Positions 8,431 through 16,806 of a stretch of 64,000 bases of DNA are shown piece by piece. Origin of the DNA: Dechloromonas sp. ZY10 (GTDB lineage Bacteria; Pseudomonadota; Gammaproteobacteria; Burkholderiales; Rhodocyclaceae); contig NZ_CP144212.1 in NCBI RefSeq assembly GCF_041378895.1, positions 2,093,501 to 2,157,500 on the forward strand, written 5' to 3'. Position numbers and translations under genes: made by a program. Below the pieces are notes generated by a model. It had not been told where the DNA came from. It saw only the letters and a list, made by a program, of their open reading frames with translations, and searched no databases. Each line of letters opens with the position of its first letter. Positions within the stretch are counted from its first letter, which is position 1.

Positions 8431-10395
8431 TTAACCCTTCAACTGCTCCAGGATCGCCGGGTTTTCCAGCGTGGAGGTGTCCTGGGTGAGTTCTTCGCCC
8501 TTGGCCAGGCCACGCAGCAGACGACGCATGATCTTGCCGGAGCGGGTCTTCGGCAGGTTGTCGCCGAAGCGGATGTCCTTCGGCTTGGCAATCGGACCGA
8601 TTTCCTTGCCCACCCAATCCTGCAGTTCCTTGACCAGCTTCTTGGCGGCCTCCGGATCGGTCGGACGAGCGCCCTTCAGCACCACGAAGGCCACGATGGC
8701 TTCACCGGTCAGATCATCCGGACGACCAACGACGGCGGCCTCGGCAACCAGCGGGTTGGCAACCAGCGCCGATTCAATTTCCATGGTACCCATGCGGTGG
8801 CCAGAAACGTTCAGCACATCGTCGATACGGCCGGTGATGGTGAAGTAGCCGGTTTCGGCATCGCGGATCGCGCCGTCGCCCGCCAGGTACAGTTTGCCCT
8901 GGAAGTCAGCCGGGAAGTAGGACTTGACGAAGCGCTCGTTGTCACCCCAGATGGTACGGATCATCGACGGCCACGGCTTCTTGCAGACCAAGATACCGCC
9001 CTGGCCCCACGGCAACTCGGCGCCGGTCTCGTCGACCACGGCAAACTGGATGCCCGGGAACGGCAGGGTGCAGGAGCCCGGCACCAGCGGCGTAGCGCCC
9101 GGCAACGGGGTGATCATGTGACCACCGGTCTCGGTCTGCCAGAAGGTATCGACGATCGGGCAGCGGGAACCGCCAACGTTCTCGTAGTACCAGGTCCAGG
9201 CGGCCGGGTTGATCGGCTCGCCGACCGAACCCAGGATGCGCAGCGAAGACAGGTTGTAGCTCTTCGGATGCACGGCGGCATTGGCTTCGGAAGCCTTGAT
9301 CAGCGAACGGATCGCGGTCGGCGCAGTGTAGAAGATGGTGGCCTTGTGATCCTGGATCATCTTCCAGAAGCGACCGGCATCCGGGAAGGTCGGCACGCCT
9401 TCGAAGACGATTTCGGTGGCGCCGCAGGCCAGCGGACCGTAGGTGATGTAGGTGTGGCCAGTGACCCAGCCGATGTCGGCGGTACACCAGAAAGTATCGC
9501 TATCCTTGATGTCGAAGGTGTACTTCATGGTCAGGATGGCATGGAGCAGGTAACCGCCAGTGGAGTGCTGAACGCCCTTCGGCTTGCCGGTGGAGCCGGA
9601 GGTGTAGAGCAGGAACAGCGGGTGTTCGGCTTCAACCCATTCCGGTTCGCAGGTTTCCGGCTGGTTGGCCAGTTCTTCGTGCAACCAGGTATCGCGACCG
9701 GCGACCATGTTCACTTCAGCGCCGGTGCGCTTGAAGACGATCACGTTCTTGGCGGTATCGCAACCACCCATGGCAAATGCTTCGTCGGCGATCGGCTTGA
9801 GCGGAATCGACTTGCCGCCGCGGAACTGGCCGTCGGAGGTGATCAGCATCACGGCGCCGGCATCGTTGATGCGGTCGCGCAGCGACTGGGCGGAGAAGCC
9901 ACCGAAGACGACCGAGTGGATGGCGCCAACACGGGCGCAGGCCTGCATCGCGACGATGCCTTCGATGGTCATCGGCATGTAGATGACAACGCGGTCGCCC
10001 TTCTTGACGCCCTTGCTCTTCAGCAGGTTGGCCATCTTGCAGACCTTGGCCAGCAATTCCTTGTAGGTGACCTTGGTCACCTGGCCATCGTCGGCTTCAA
10101 AAACGATCGCGACTTTGTCGCCCTTGCCAGCCTCGACATTACGATCCAGGCAGTTATAGGAAACGTTCAGCTTGCCGTCGGCAAACCACTTGTAAAACGG
10201 GGCGTTGGACTCATCCAGCACCTGGGTAAACGGCTCTTTCCAGGTGATCAGGTCACGGGCACGCTTGGCCCAGAAACCTTCGTAATCGGCCTCGGCTTCC
10301 GCGCACAGCGCCTGGTAGGCGTCCATCCCGGAAACCGCCGCATTCTTGACGATTTCTTCGGACGGGTAGTACTTTTGCACGGACTCATTCGACAT
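8431..10395 (-). CDS. acs: Acetyl-coenzyme A synthetase
   Basis: Activates acetate with ATP and CoA to acetyl-CoA in the cytoplasm. The 654-residue product is of usual Acs length. It shows the AMP-binding P-loop [11 protein letters not shown], the adenylate motif [10 protein letters not shown], the hinge region [18 protein letters not shown], and the C-terminal [11 protein letters not shown] with the lysine that is acetylated in characterised Acs enzymes. I start at the ATG at 10395, preceded by AGAGGAGA; the frame is open 14 codons further but without a site. It is divergent from the UPF0114 gene. Linkage to the symporter kinase suggests acetate-responsive control. Confidence 0.97.
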   Translation of the reverse strand: MSNESVQKYYPSEEIVKNAAVSGMDAYQALCAEAEADYEGFWAKRARDLITWKEPFTQVLDESNAPFYKWFADGKLNVSYNCLDRNVEAGKGDKVAIVFEADDGQVTKVTYKELLAKVCKMANLLKSKGVKKGDRVVIYMPMTIEGIVAMQACARVGAIHSVVFGGFSAQSLRDRINDAGAVMLITSDGQFRGGKSIPLKPIADEAFAMGGCDTAKNVIVFKRTGAEVNMVAGRDTWLHEELANQPETCEPEWVEAEHPLFLLYTSGSTGKPKGVQHSTGGYLLHAILTMKYTFDIKDSDTFWCTADIGWVTGHTYITYGPLACGATEIVFEGVPTFPDAGRFWKMIQDHKATIFYTAPTAIRSLIKASEANAAVHPKSYNLSSLRILGSVGEPINPAAWTWYYENVGGSRCPIVDTFWQTETGGHMITPLPGATPLVPGSCTLPFPGIQFAVVDETGAELPWGQGGILVCKKPWPSMIRTIWGDNERFVKSYFPADFQGKLYLAGDGAIRDAETGYFTITGRIDDVLNVSGHRMGTMEIESALVANPLVAEAAVVGRPDDLTGEAIVAFVVLKGARPTDPEAAKKLVKELQDWVGKEIGPIAKPKDIRFGDNLPKTRSGKIMRRLLRGLAKGEELTQDTSTLENPAILEQLKG

Positions 10396-10611
10396 ATTTT
10401 TCTCCTCTGCGGTACTTCGCAATTTATGTTGAAACAACCGATTGCACCCTGGTTAATCCAAGGGCGGGATTAGCCGCACAAGCCGGAGACCAACTGACTC
10501 CCCTCGCCAGCGTTGAGACGGCATTAAACGTCGATATTCTTACAAACGGCTTACGAAATCACGCTGCAACGCAACATAGCAGCATAGACAGGGGGGCTTG
10601 CCGAGGCGTGA

Positions 10612-10617
10612 TAAAAT
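10612..10617 (+). promoter_or_regulatory. -10-like element upstream of the UPF0114 gene
   Basis: TAAAAT within GTGATAAAATC lies 38 bp before the start codon at 10656. No convincing -35 is seen at proper spacing. Confidence 0.35.
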
Positions 10618-10655
10618 CTCCGTCCCGCAAACTTCGACCGGAAACCTTGCAGACG

Positions 10656-11189
10656 ATGAGCGCCCCGATCAAGCAACTCGAATCCTTCATTTTTGCCAGC
10701 CGCTGGATCCAGGCCCCGTTGTATGTCGGGCTGATCATTGCCCAACTGGTGTATTGCTGGCTGTTCATGGTCGAACTCAGCCATCTCGTAACCGGCGCCT
10801 TCGGCCCGCACAAGCTGACCGAAGCCGACGTGATGCTGCTGGTTCTGGGTCTGATCGACGTGGTAATGATCGCCAACCTGCTGGTGATGGTGATCGTCGG
10901 TGGCTACGAAACCTTTGTCTCCCGACTCGACCTCGACGGCCACCCCGACCAGCCCGAATGGCTGTCGCACGTCAATGCCGGCGTACTCAAGATCAAACTA
11001 TCGACTGCCATCATCGGCATTTCGTCGATCCACCTGCTGAAGAGCTTCATCAATGCTGCCAACCTGTCCGAGCACACGCTCATGTGGCAGGTTGTCATCC
11101 ATGTGGTCTTCCTTTTCTCGGCCCTCGCCATGGCGCTGGTCGACAAGATGATGACCCAGACCCTCGTCTTGCAACACAAGAGCCACTAA
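10656..11189 (+). CDS. UPF0114 / TIGR00645 family inner-membrane protein
   Basis: A 177-residue integral membrane protein of the YqhA family, function unknown. Hydrophobic segments lie at about residues 18-40, 57-85, 118-137 and 147-167. I use the ATG at 10656 (MSAPIKQLESFIF), where family similarity begins; the open frame extends upstream to 10608. It lies 13 bp before the fumarase gene on the same strand, so the two are probably co-transcribed. This pairing with a class I fumarase does not by itself indicate function. Confidence 0.85.
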   Translation: MSAPIKQLESFIFASRWIQAPLYVGLIIAQLVYCWLFMVELSHLVTGAFGPHKLTEADVMLLVLGLIDVVMIANLLVMVIVGGYETFVSRLDLDGHPDQPEWLSHVNAGVLKIKLSTAIIGISSIHLLKSFINAANLSEHTLMWQVVIHVVFLFSALAMALVDKMMTQTLVLQHKSH

Positions 11190-11202
11190 AACGGAGTCCC
11201 GC

Positions 11203-12735
11203 ATGACCGCCATCAAACAGGAAGACCTGATCCAGTCCGTCGCCGACGCCTTCCAGTACATCAGCTACTACCACCCGCTCGACTACATCAAGGCACTGGG
11301 AGAAGCTTATGAACGCGAGGAGAATCCCGCAGCCAAGGATGCCATTGCCCAGATCCTGACCAACTCGCGGATGGCGGCCGAAGGTCACCGCCCGATCTGC
11401 CAGGACACCGGTATCGGCATGGTCTTCATCAAGGTCGGCATGCAGGTCAGCTGGCCGGATGCCACCATGAGCGTGCAGGAAATGATCAATGAAGGCGTCC
11501 GTCGCGCCTACGCCAACCCGCTCAATCCGCTGCGTGCCTCGGTATTGGCCGACCCGGCCGGCAGCCGCAAGAACACCAAGGACAACACTCCGGCCGTGGT
11601 GCACTTCGAGATCGTCGAAGGCCATCACGTCGAAGTCATCTGCGCGGCCAAGGGCGGCGGCTCGGAAGCCAAGTCCAAGTTCGCCATGCTCAACCCGTCC
11701 GACGACTTGGTCGACTGGGTGCTGAAGAAGATTCCGGAAATGGGTGCCGGCTGGTGCCCACCGGGGATCATCGGTATCGGCATCGGCGGCACGCCGGAAA
11801 AGGCCATGCTGCTGGCCAAGGAATCAATCATGGCGCCGGTCGACATCCACGAACTGAAGGCCAAGGCCGCTTCCGGAGCCAAGCTGACACGGGCCGAAGA
11901 ACTGCGGCTTGAGCTGATGGAAAAGATCAACGCCCTCGGCGTTGGCGCCCAGGGCCTGGGCGGTCTGACCACCGTACTCGACGTCAAGGTGCTGGATTAC
12001 CCGTGCCATGCCGCCAACCTGCCGGTCGCCCTGGTGCCCAACTGCGCCGCGACCCGCCACTGCCACTTCCATCTCGATGGCTCCGGCCCGGCCAAGCTCG
12101 AACCGCCGAAGCTGGAAGACTGGCCCGCCGTGACCTGGACCCCGGACGTCAAGTCGGCCACCCGCGTCAATCTCGACACCCTGACCAAGGAAGAAGTCGC
12201 TTCCTGGAAGGTTGGTCAGAAGCTGCTCCTGAACGGCAAGATGCTGACCGGTCGCGATGCTGCTCACAAGCGCATCTGCGACATGCTGGCCAAGGGCGAG
12301 AAGCTGCCGGTGGATTTCACCAACCGCGTCATCTACTACGTTGGCCCGGTCGATCCGGTGCGTGACGAAGTCGTCGGCCCGGCCGGCCCGACCACTGCCA
12401 CCCGCATGGACAAGTTCACCCGCACCATGCTCGAACAGACCGGCCTGATCTCGATGATCGGCAAGTCCGAGCGCGGCCCGGTCGCCATCGAAGCCATCAA
12501 GGACAACCAGTCCGCCTACCTGATGGCCGTCGGTGGTGCCGCCTACCTCGTTGCCAAGGCGATCAAATCGGCCAAGGTCGTCGGTTTCGAAGATCTCGGC
12601 ATGGAAGCCATCTACGAATTCGACGTGCAGGACATGCCGGTCACCGTTGCCGTCGATTCGACCGGTAGCAACGTCCATGAAAGTGGCCCGAAGGAATGGC
12701 AGGTCAAGATCGGCAAGATCCCGGTCAAGGCCTGA
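11203..12735 (+). CDS. fumA: Fumarate hydratase, class I (iron-sulfur, oxygen-sensitive type)
   Basis: Converts fumarate to L-malate in the TCA cycle. The 510-residue protein contains the fused alpha and beta halves of iron-dependent fumarases. The three cysteines expected to hold the [4Fe-4S] cluster are visible: C66 in PICQDTG, C185 in GWCPPG and C281 in VPNCAATRHCH. The C-terminal half carries the beta-domain motifs VGPAGPTTATRMD and VGGAAYL. Class I enzymes are labile to oxygen and superoxide. It is followed by an intrinsic terminator, so it closes a two-gene unit with the UPF0114 gene. The exact paralog name (fumA or fumB) is not resolved by sequence alone. Confidence 0.95.
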   Translation: MTAIKQEDLIQSVADAFQYISYYHPLDYIKALGEAYEREENPAAKDAIAQILTNSRMAAEGHRPICQDTGIGMVFIKVGMQVSWPDATMSVQEMINEGVRRAYANPLNPLRASVLADPAGSRKNTKDNTPAVVHFEIVEGHHVEVICAAKGGGSEAKSKFAMLNPSDDLVDWVLKKIPEMGAGWCPPGIIGIGIGGTPEKAMLLAKESIMAPVDIHELKAKAASGAKLTRAEELRLELMEKINALGVGAQGLGGLTTVLDVKVLDYPCHAANLPVALVPNCAATRHCHFHLDGSGPAKLEPPKLEDWPAVTWTPDVKSATRVNLDTLTKEEVASWKVGQKLLLNGKMLTGRDAAHKRICDMLAKGEKLPVDFTNRVIYYVGPVDPVRDEVVGPAGPTTATRMDKFTRTMLEQTGLISMIGKSERGPVAIEAIKDNQSAYLMAVGGAAYLVAKAIKSAKVVGFEDLGMEAIYEFDVQDMPVTVAVDSTGSNVHESGPKEWQVKIGKIPVKA

Positions 12736-12757
12736 GTTCAGCGCTGGCAGAACAGAG

Positions 12758-12785
12758 AAAACCCGGCCTCGGCCGGGTTTTTTTT
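12758..12785 (+). terminator. Intrinsic terminator after fumarase
   Basis: The stem ACCCGGCC/GGCCGGGT with a TC loop is followed by eight T residues, 23 bp after the fumarase stop. Confidence 0.9.
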
Positions 12786-12846
12786 CACCTGCCGTAAACC
12801 CGAAGTTTTGTCCGCAGCCGCTTGGCGGTATGCTGAGCGGCAAATC

Positions 12847-15000
12847 ATGCCCTCCCTCAACCTTCCCCCTTCCCTGCAACGCGCCCTGCATCGCTTCGAG
12901 CGGAACATCTGGTTTTCTGCCGCGCTGCTGCTCATGCTCGTCTGCCTGGCAACCTGGGTGACAGCCAGGAATTTCATTGACCAGCGCGAGTACGAGGTCG
13001 AACGCAGCGCGACCGACCTCGCCGATGCGTTACGCCTGCAAACCGAGCAGACTCTGGCAGTGGTCGATACCACCCTCAAAGTTCTCACCCGCAGCCTGCA
13101 AAACCGGCTGCACGACCCGGCCCAGGTGCGACAGATCCTGCGCCAGGGCAATCCCGACCTGCCCGGATTCATGAGCCTGCTGGTCCTTGATGCCGACGGT
13201 CGCAGCGTGGCTTCCAGCCTGCCCGATTTCGTGCCGGGAGACAGCTTTGCCGACCGCGATTACTTTCGTGTGCATGCACAGCAGGACAGCAGCCCGCTGT
13301 ATGTTGGCGGCCCATTGCGCAGCCGTAGCCACAACAAGCTGTTTTTTCCGCTCAGCCATCGCCTTGAGGACAAACAAGGTCGCTTCATCGGGGTGTTGAT
13401 GGCATCGATGGAAGTCCCCTATTTAGCCCGGATTTTCGATCGTTTCCGCCAGGGCGAGCACGGTGCAATTGCCCTTGCTCATATTCCATCGCGCCAGATT
13501 GTCGTCCGCAGCCCCGATCACGAAAGGCACTTTGCCCAGGATGTCTCGCGCAGCCCGCTGTTCTCGGGCCTGCTCGCTGAGGAAAAGGGGATTTACGAAG
13601 TCGACACCGCGACCGACGGAATCGTCCGCAAAATTGCCTATCACCAGTTGCACACGGCGCCCATGGTCATGCTTGTCGGCTATGCCCGGGCCGATCTAGA
13701 AGCCGAATACCGCCCGGTCCTGCTGCAGTATGCGCTAGCCGCCCTGCTCTTTTCGCTGCTGATCCTGGGCCTCGCCTGGCAGCTGATTCGCGGCCAGCGC
13801 CGGCGACTGCACGCAGAACAGCAGCGCGCCGCCAGCCAGGAACGTTTGCAACTGGCTGCCGACGCAGCCGGAATCGGCGTCTGGGAACACAATCTAGATA
13901 CCGGCGAGCTGCTTTGGGATGAACGGATGTACCAGATTTACGCCGGCGATCCGGATAGCGACCCGCGCGCCCTGTTCCGTGCGCGGATCGCCCCGGAAGA
14001 TCAGCAGTACATCCACGACATGCTGCGCAAACTGATCAGTAGCGGCGAAGCCCAGGAGGTGGACTTTCGCATCATCCTGCCCGACGGCGGCGTGCGCCAC
14101 GTCCACTCGCTAGCCCGCCTCCGCCGCGATCCAACTCGGCAATTGCTGCGCATCGTCGGAGTCAACCTCGATGTCAGCGACAGCAGACTGGCACAAGCCG
14201 AGCTCGAGCAACACCGCCGTCACCTTGAAACCCTGGTCACCGAACGCACCGCCGAATTGTCGCTGGCCAAGGAGGCGGCCGAAGCCGCCAACGTCGCCAA
14301 AAGCAGCTTCATCGCCAACATGTCGCACGAACTGCGCACTCCGCTGCACGCGATCACCGGCATGTCCGAACTGATCCGGCGCAGCGGCCTCAACGACAAA
14401 CAACAAGGCCGTCTCGACAAGCTCGACAGCGCCGCCGAACACCTGCTGGAAGTTATCAACAGCATCCTCGAACTGGCCAAGATCGAAGCCGGCAAACTCG
14501 AACTGGTTTACAGCCGGATCGGCCTGACCGGCCTGCTCACCGAAACCCTCGACATGCTGCAGGCCAAAGCCGGCGCCAAAGGGCTCACGCTGCGAGCCGC
14601 CCCGCTGCCACCCTGTGCCCCACTGCTCGGCGATGCCACCTGCTTGCGCCAGGCCCTGCTCAACTACCTGGCAAATGCCATCAAATTCACAGAACGCGGA
14701 CAGATCGAAGTCGCCGTCAGCATCGAAAACGAAGACGAAAATAGTTGCCTGTTGCGTTTTTCAGTCCGCGACACCGGGATCGGGGTTGATCACGAAACCC
14801 TGACCCGGCTGTTCACTGCCTTCGAGCAGGCCGACAACTCCAGTTCGCGTAAATACGGCGGCACCGGCCTCGGTCTCGCCATTACCGCCCGCCTCGCCCA
14901 ATTGATGGAAGGCCGCGCCGGGGCCGAAAGCCAGCCGGGGCAAGGCAGTTGCTTCTGGTTCACTGCCCGCCTGCGCAAAGCCGCCAACGCCAGCGGCTAA
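12847..15000 (+). CDS. Membrane sensor histidine kinase with dCache-like and PAS domains
   Basis: A 717-residue kinase. A membrane helix (about 21-42) is followed by a periplasmic domain of some 240 residues resembling double-Cache (it contains DRDYFRVH and YVGGPLRSR), a second helix (about 293-312), a PAS/PAC domain (about 335-450), a coiled coil, HisKA with H494 in MSHELRTP, and a HATPase domain (D-T-G-I-G-V and G-T-G-L-G-L). Cache domains usually bind small organic ligands. No receiver is fused and no response regulator lies next to it, so the partner is unknown. The start at 12847 is chosen on hydrophobic N-terminus position; an upstream in-frame codon at 12808 exists. Confidence 0.9.
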   Translation: MPSLNLPPSLQRALHRFERNIWFSAALLLMLVCLATWVTARNFIDQREYEVERSATDLADALRLQTEQTLAVVDTTLKVLTRSLQNRLHDPAQVRQILRQGNPDLPGFMSLLVLDADGRSVASSLPDFVPGDSFADRDYFRVHAQQDSSPLYVGGPLRSRSHNKLFFPLSHRLEDKQGRFIGVLMASMEVPYLARIFDRFRQGEHGAIALAHIPSRQIVVRSPDHERHFAQDVSRSPLFSGLLAEEKGIYEVDTATDGIVRKIAYHQLHTAPMVMLVGYARADLEAEYRPVLLQYALAALLFSLLILGLAWQLIRGQRRRLHAEQQRAASQERLQLAADAAGIGVWEHNLDTGELLWDERMYQIYAGDPDSDPRALFRARIAPEDQQYIHDMLRKLISSGEAQEVDFRIILPDGGVRHVHSLARLRRDPTRQLLRIVGVNLDVSDSRLAQAELEQHRRHLETLVTERTAELSLAKEAAEAANVAKSSFIANMSHELRTPLHAITGMSELIRRSGLNDKQQGRLDKLDSAAEHLLEVINSILELAKIEAGKLELVYSRIGLTGLLTETLDMLQAKAGAKGLTLRAAPLPPCAPLLGDATCLRQALLNYLANAIKFTERGQIEVAVSIENEDENSCLLRFSVRDTGIGVDHETLTRLFTAFEQADNSSSRKYGGTGLGLAITARLAQLMEGRAGAESQPGQGSCFWFTARLRKAANASG

Positions 15001-15017
15001 GATCAAGCGTCGGAACA

Positions 15018-15059
15018 AAAGCGGGCATTTCTACGGTCGACCGTAGAAATGCCCGCTTT
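15018..15059. terminator. 42-bp perfect palindrome, probable bidirectional terminator, centred on CGGTCGACCG
   Basis: The left half (15018-15038, beginning AAAGCGGGC) is the exact reverse complement of the right half (15039-15059, ending GCCCGCTTT). The A-rich start and T-rich end with a GC clamp fit an intrinsic terminator in either direction. It lies 18 bp after the sensor-kinase stop. The centre is the same CGGTCGACCGT unit found at four other nearby intergenic or gene-end places. Confidence 0.75.
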
Positions 15060-15139
15060 CACTTTCCAAAGTCATAACCAGGACCACCTTTCCCGGCGAT
15101 AATCACGGGCTCGCGTTCTTTACCCCTAGCCGCCCAGCC

Positions 15140-15913
15140 ATGTTCCGCCGCCTGCGTACCCTGATCCTGCTCGTCATCCTCGCCAGCGTTGCCCTCGCCG
15201 CCTGGCGCGCCAACCATCGCTTGAGCGAATGGCGACACACCGTCCATGTTGCGCTCTACCCGCTGGCCGCCGACGACTCCTCGATCACCCGCGCCTACCT
15301 GGCGCAACTGCGCAGCGAAGACTTCGCCGAAATCGGCGACTGGCTGCAGCAGGAAACCCAGCGCTACGGCAAGGATGTGCTGCAGCCGGTCATGCTGCAA
15401 CTGGCACCGCCCCTCGACGCGCAGCCGCCGCTGCCGCCCAACCACGGCAGCGCGCTGGAAATCATGCTGTGGAGCCTGAAATTCCGCTGGTGGGCCAGCC
15501 AGCACGACGCCATCGCCGGCCCCAAGCCACAGGTCCGTCTCTTCGTCCTCTTCCACGATCCGGCGCTGACCCCGCGACCGCCGCACTCCACCGGCCTCGA
15601 CAAAGGCCAGATCGGGATCGTCCACGCCTTTGCCGACCGCCGCCAGCGCCGGCAGAACAATTTCGTAATCGCCCACGAAATGCTCCACACCTTCGGCGCC
15701 AGCGACAAATACGACCTCGCCAGCCGCCAGCCGATCTGGCCGCAAGGCTACGCCGAACCCGACAAGGAACCGCGCCACCCGCAAACCTGGAGCGAAATCA
15801 TGGGCGGCCGCATCCCGCAGGCCCCCGATCAATCGGTTCATCCGGCCGGACTGGTCGATGCGCTGATCGGCCGGGAGACAGCACGCGAGATCGGGTTGTC
15901 GCGGAGGAAGTAA
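15140..15913 (+). CDS. Membrane-anchored zinc-metallopeptidase-like protein
   Basis: A 257-residue protein with an N-terminal signal anchor (about 7-22) and no family I can name. Residues 179-189 read HEMLHTFGASD, which fits the HExxHxxGxxD zinc-site pattern of metzincin-like peptidases that use Asp as third ligand. It is followed by KYD and a late SEIMGG, resembling a Met-turn (M221). It would act in the periplasm. A GATAAT sequence about 40 bp upstream may be its -10. It stands alone after a strong terminator. The metallopeptidase call is inferred from the motif only. Confidence 0.7.
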   Translation: MFRRLRTLILLVILASVALAAWRANHRLSEWRHTVHVALYPLAADDSSITRAYLAQLRSEDFAEIGDWLQQETQRYGKDVLQPVMLQLAPPLDAQPPLPPNHGSALEIMLWSLKFRWWASQHDAIAGPKPQVRLFVLFHDPALTPRPPHSTGLDKGQIGIVHAFADRRQRRQNNFVIAHEMLHTFGASDKYDLASRQPIWPQGYAEPDKEPRHPQTWSEIMGGRIPQAPDQSVHPAGLVDALIGRETAREIGLSRRK

Positions 15914-15989
15914 AGACTGCTATGCAGTGATTGGGGAGAGGCGGCTGTCGGCCAGTTTCGGACAGTCGCCATCCACAAAGCATGGCGTC

Positions 15990-16133
15990 ATGATGTCTGC
16001 CTTAGACCCAACAGCGAGCATTGAAGAAACGAGTGGCATGTGCGAATTGTGCGGACAAAGGACTAACGGAGCATTTATGAACCTCGCGGCCACTCCGATA
16101 ACAGTGAAATGTCATTTTGAGTTTGAAGGGTGA
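15990..16133 (+). CDS. Small hypothetical protein with CxxC motif
   Basis: A 47-residue reading frame from ATG 15990 (MMSALDP) with CELCGQ near its middle and one later Cys. A GTG at 15927 is an in-frame alternative start. Its stop overlaps the GTG start of the next membrane protein by four bases (GTGA), the main reason to think it is translated. The region is AT-richer than its surroundings. No family recognised and no convincing ribosome site, so this is a weak call. Confidence 0.35.
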   Translation: MMSALDPTASIEETSGMCELCGQRTNGAFMNLAATPITVKCHFEFEG

Positions 16134-16606
16134 TTTCAGTGGAATTCCTTGTTGGTGGACTTGCACTTGCCGCTAATGGCATTTTATTTTTTATGTCGAG
16201 CTACGCCTTTGAGCACGGTACTTTGCCGACATGGGATGAGGCGAACAAGCCAGAAAATCAGAGCTTGTACCGGCAAGCACTTCTCGTTTCCTTATTCGGT
16301 CTATTTATCGCATTGATTGGGGTAATAGGGTTTGCGGGTGGTGGATTTTCTCGGGGCATGGGAGCAAAAGAAAGTTTGCTCTGCGCGACGGTTCTGTTCT
16401 ATCTCAACTGCCAAGCGAGGCTGGTCCTATATGGAGTGAGACATAAGCCAGGGCTGAACAAAGGCGAAAATCTCCACTCCACCCTCAAAAAGGCTCTTTC
16501 TGTTGGCTTGTTTCCTACTGGTAGCGGCTTCCTTTCCGGTCTAGTCGCTGCTAGTCAAATCGCAGCTGTTTTGCTGCCGCTCTACTGGTTAGTATTTGTC
16601 CGCTGA
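16130..16606 (+). CDS. Hypothetical four-helix membrane protein in AT-rich island
   Basis: A 158-residue protein starting at GTG 16130 (MISVEFLVGG). Four hydrophobic segments are visible (about 4-22, 48-70, 80-102, 135-157), separated by short charged loops. I do not recognise the family. Base and codon use differ from neighbours: many A/T-ending codons such as TTT, ATT and TTA stand out against the GC-ending pattern elsewhere, suggesting recent acquisition. It overlaps the preceding small CxxC frame and ends convergent with the VWA gene. Confidence 0.6.
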   Translation: MISVEFLVGGLALAANGILFFMSSYAFEHGTLPTWDEANKPENQSLYRQALLVSLFGLFIALIGVIGFAGGGFSRGMGAKESLLCATVLFYLNCQARLVLYGVRHKPGLNKGENLHSTLKKALSVGLFPTGSGFLSGLVAASQIAAVLLPLYWLVFVR

Positions 16607-16786
16607 GAAAATCGCTCCGTTGCGACAAGGCGCCCCGCCCTTCACATACAAAGTTCCTGACTGCCCACTTTTCAACAGGGCCACTTCCGCATTGGGCAAG
16701 AACCGGACATGGGTCTACCGGATGTCATCAGGCCGCTTTGAGTCGATAGCTTTCCCACGGTCAACTTCGAATTTAGCCAAAAACCC

Positions 16787-16797
16787 CGGTCGACCGT
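16787..16797. repeat. CGGTCGACCGT palindrome
   Basis: It lies in the convergent spacer between the AT-rich membrane gene and the VWA gene, 10 bp past the VWA stop. The left flank is A/C-rich (CCAAAAACCC). Confidence 0.6.
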
Positions 16798-16806
16798 GAC
16801 AATCCC

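Noticed and set aside
8317..10473. Plus-strand open frame of 718 codons opposite acs
   Set aside because: Antisense shadow; the Acs protein is complete and intact on the minus strand.
16640..16800. Remnant of an insertion sequence or integron cassette end
   Set aside because: The spacer has an unusual repeat-like look, but no terminal inverted repeats, transposase fragment or attC structure could be identified.
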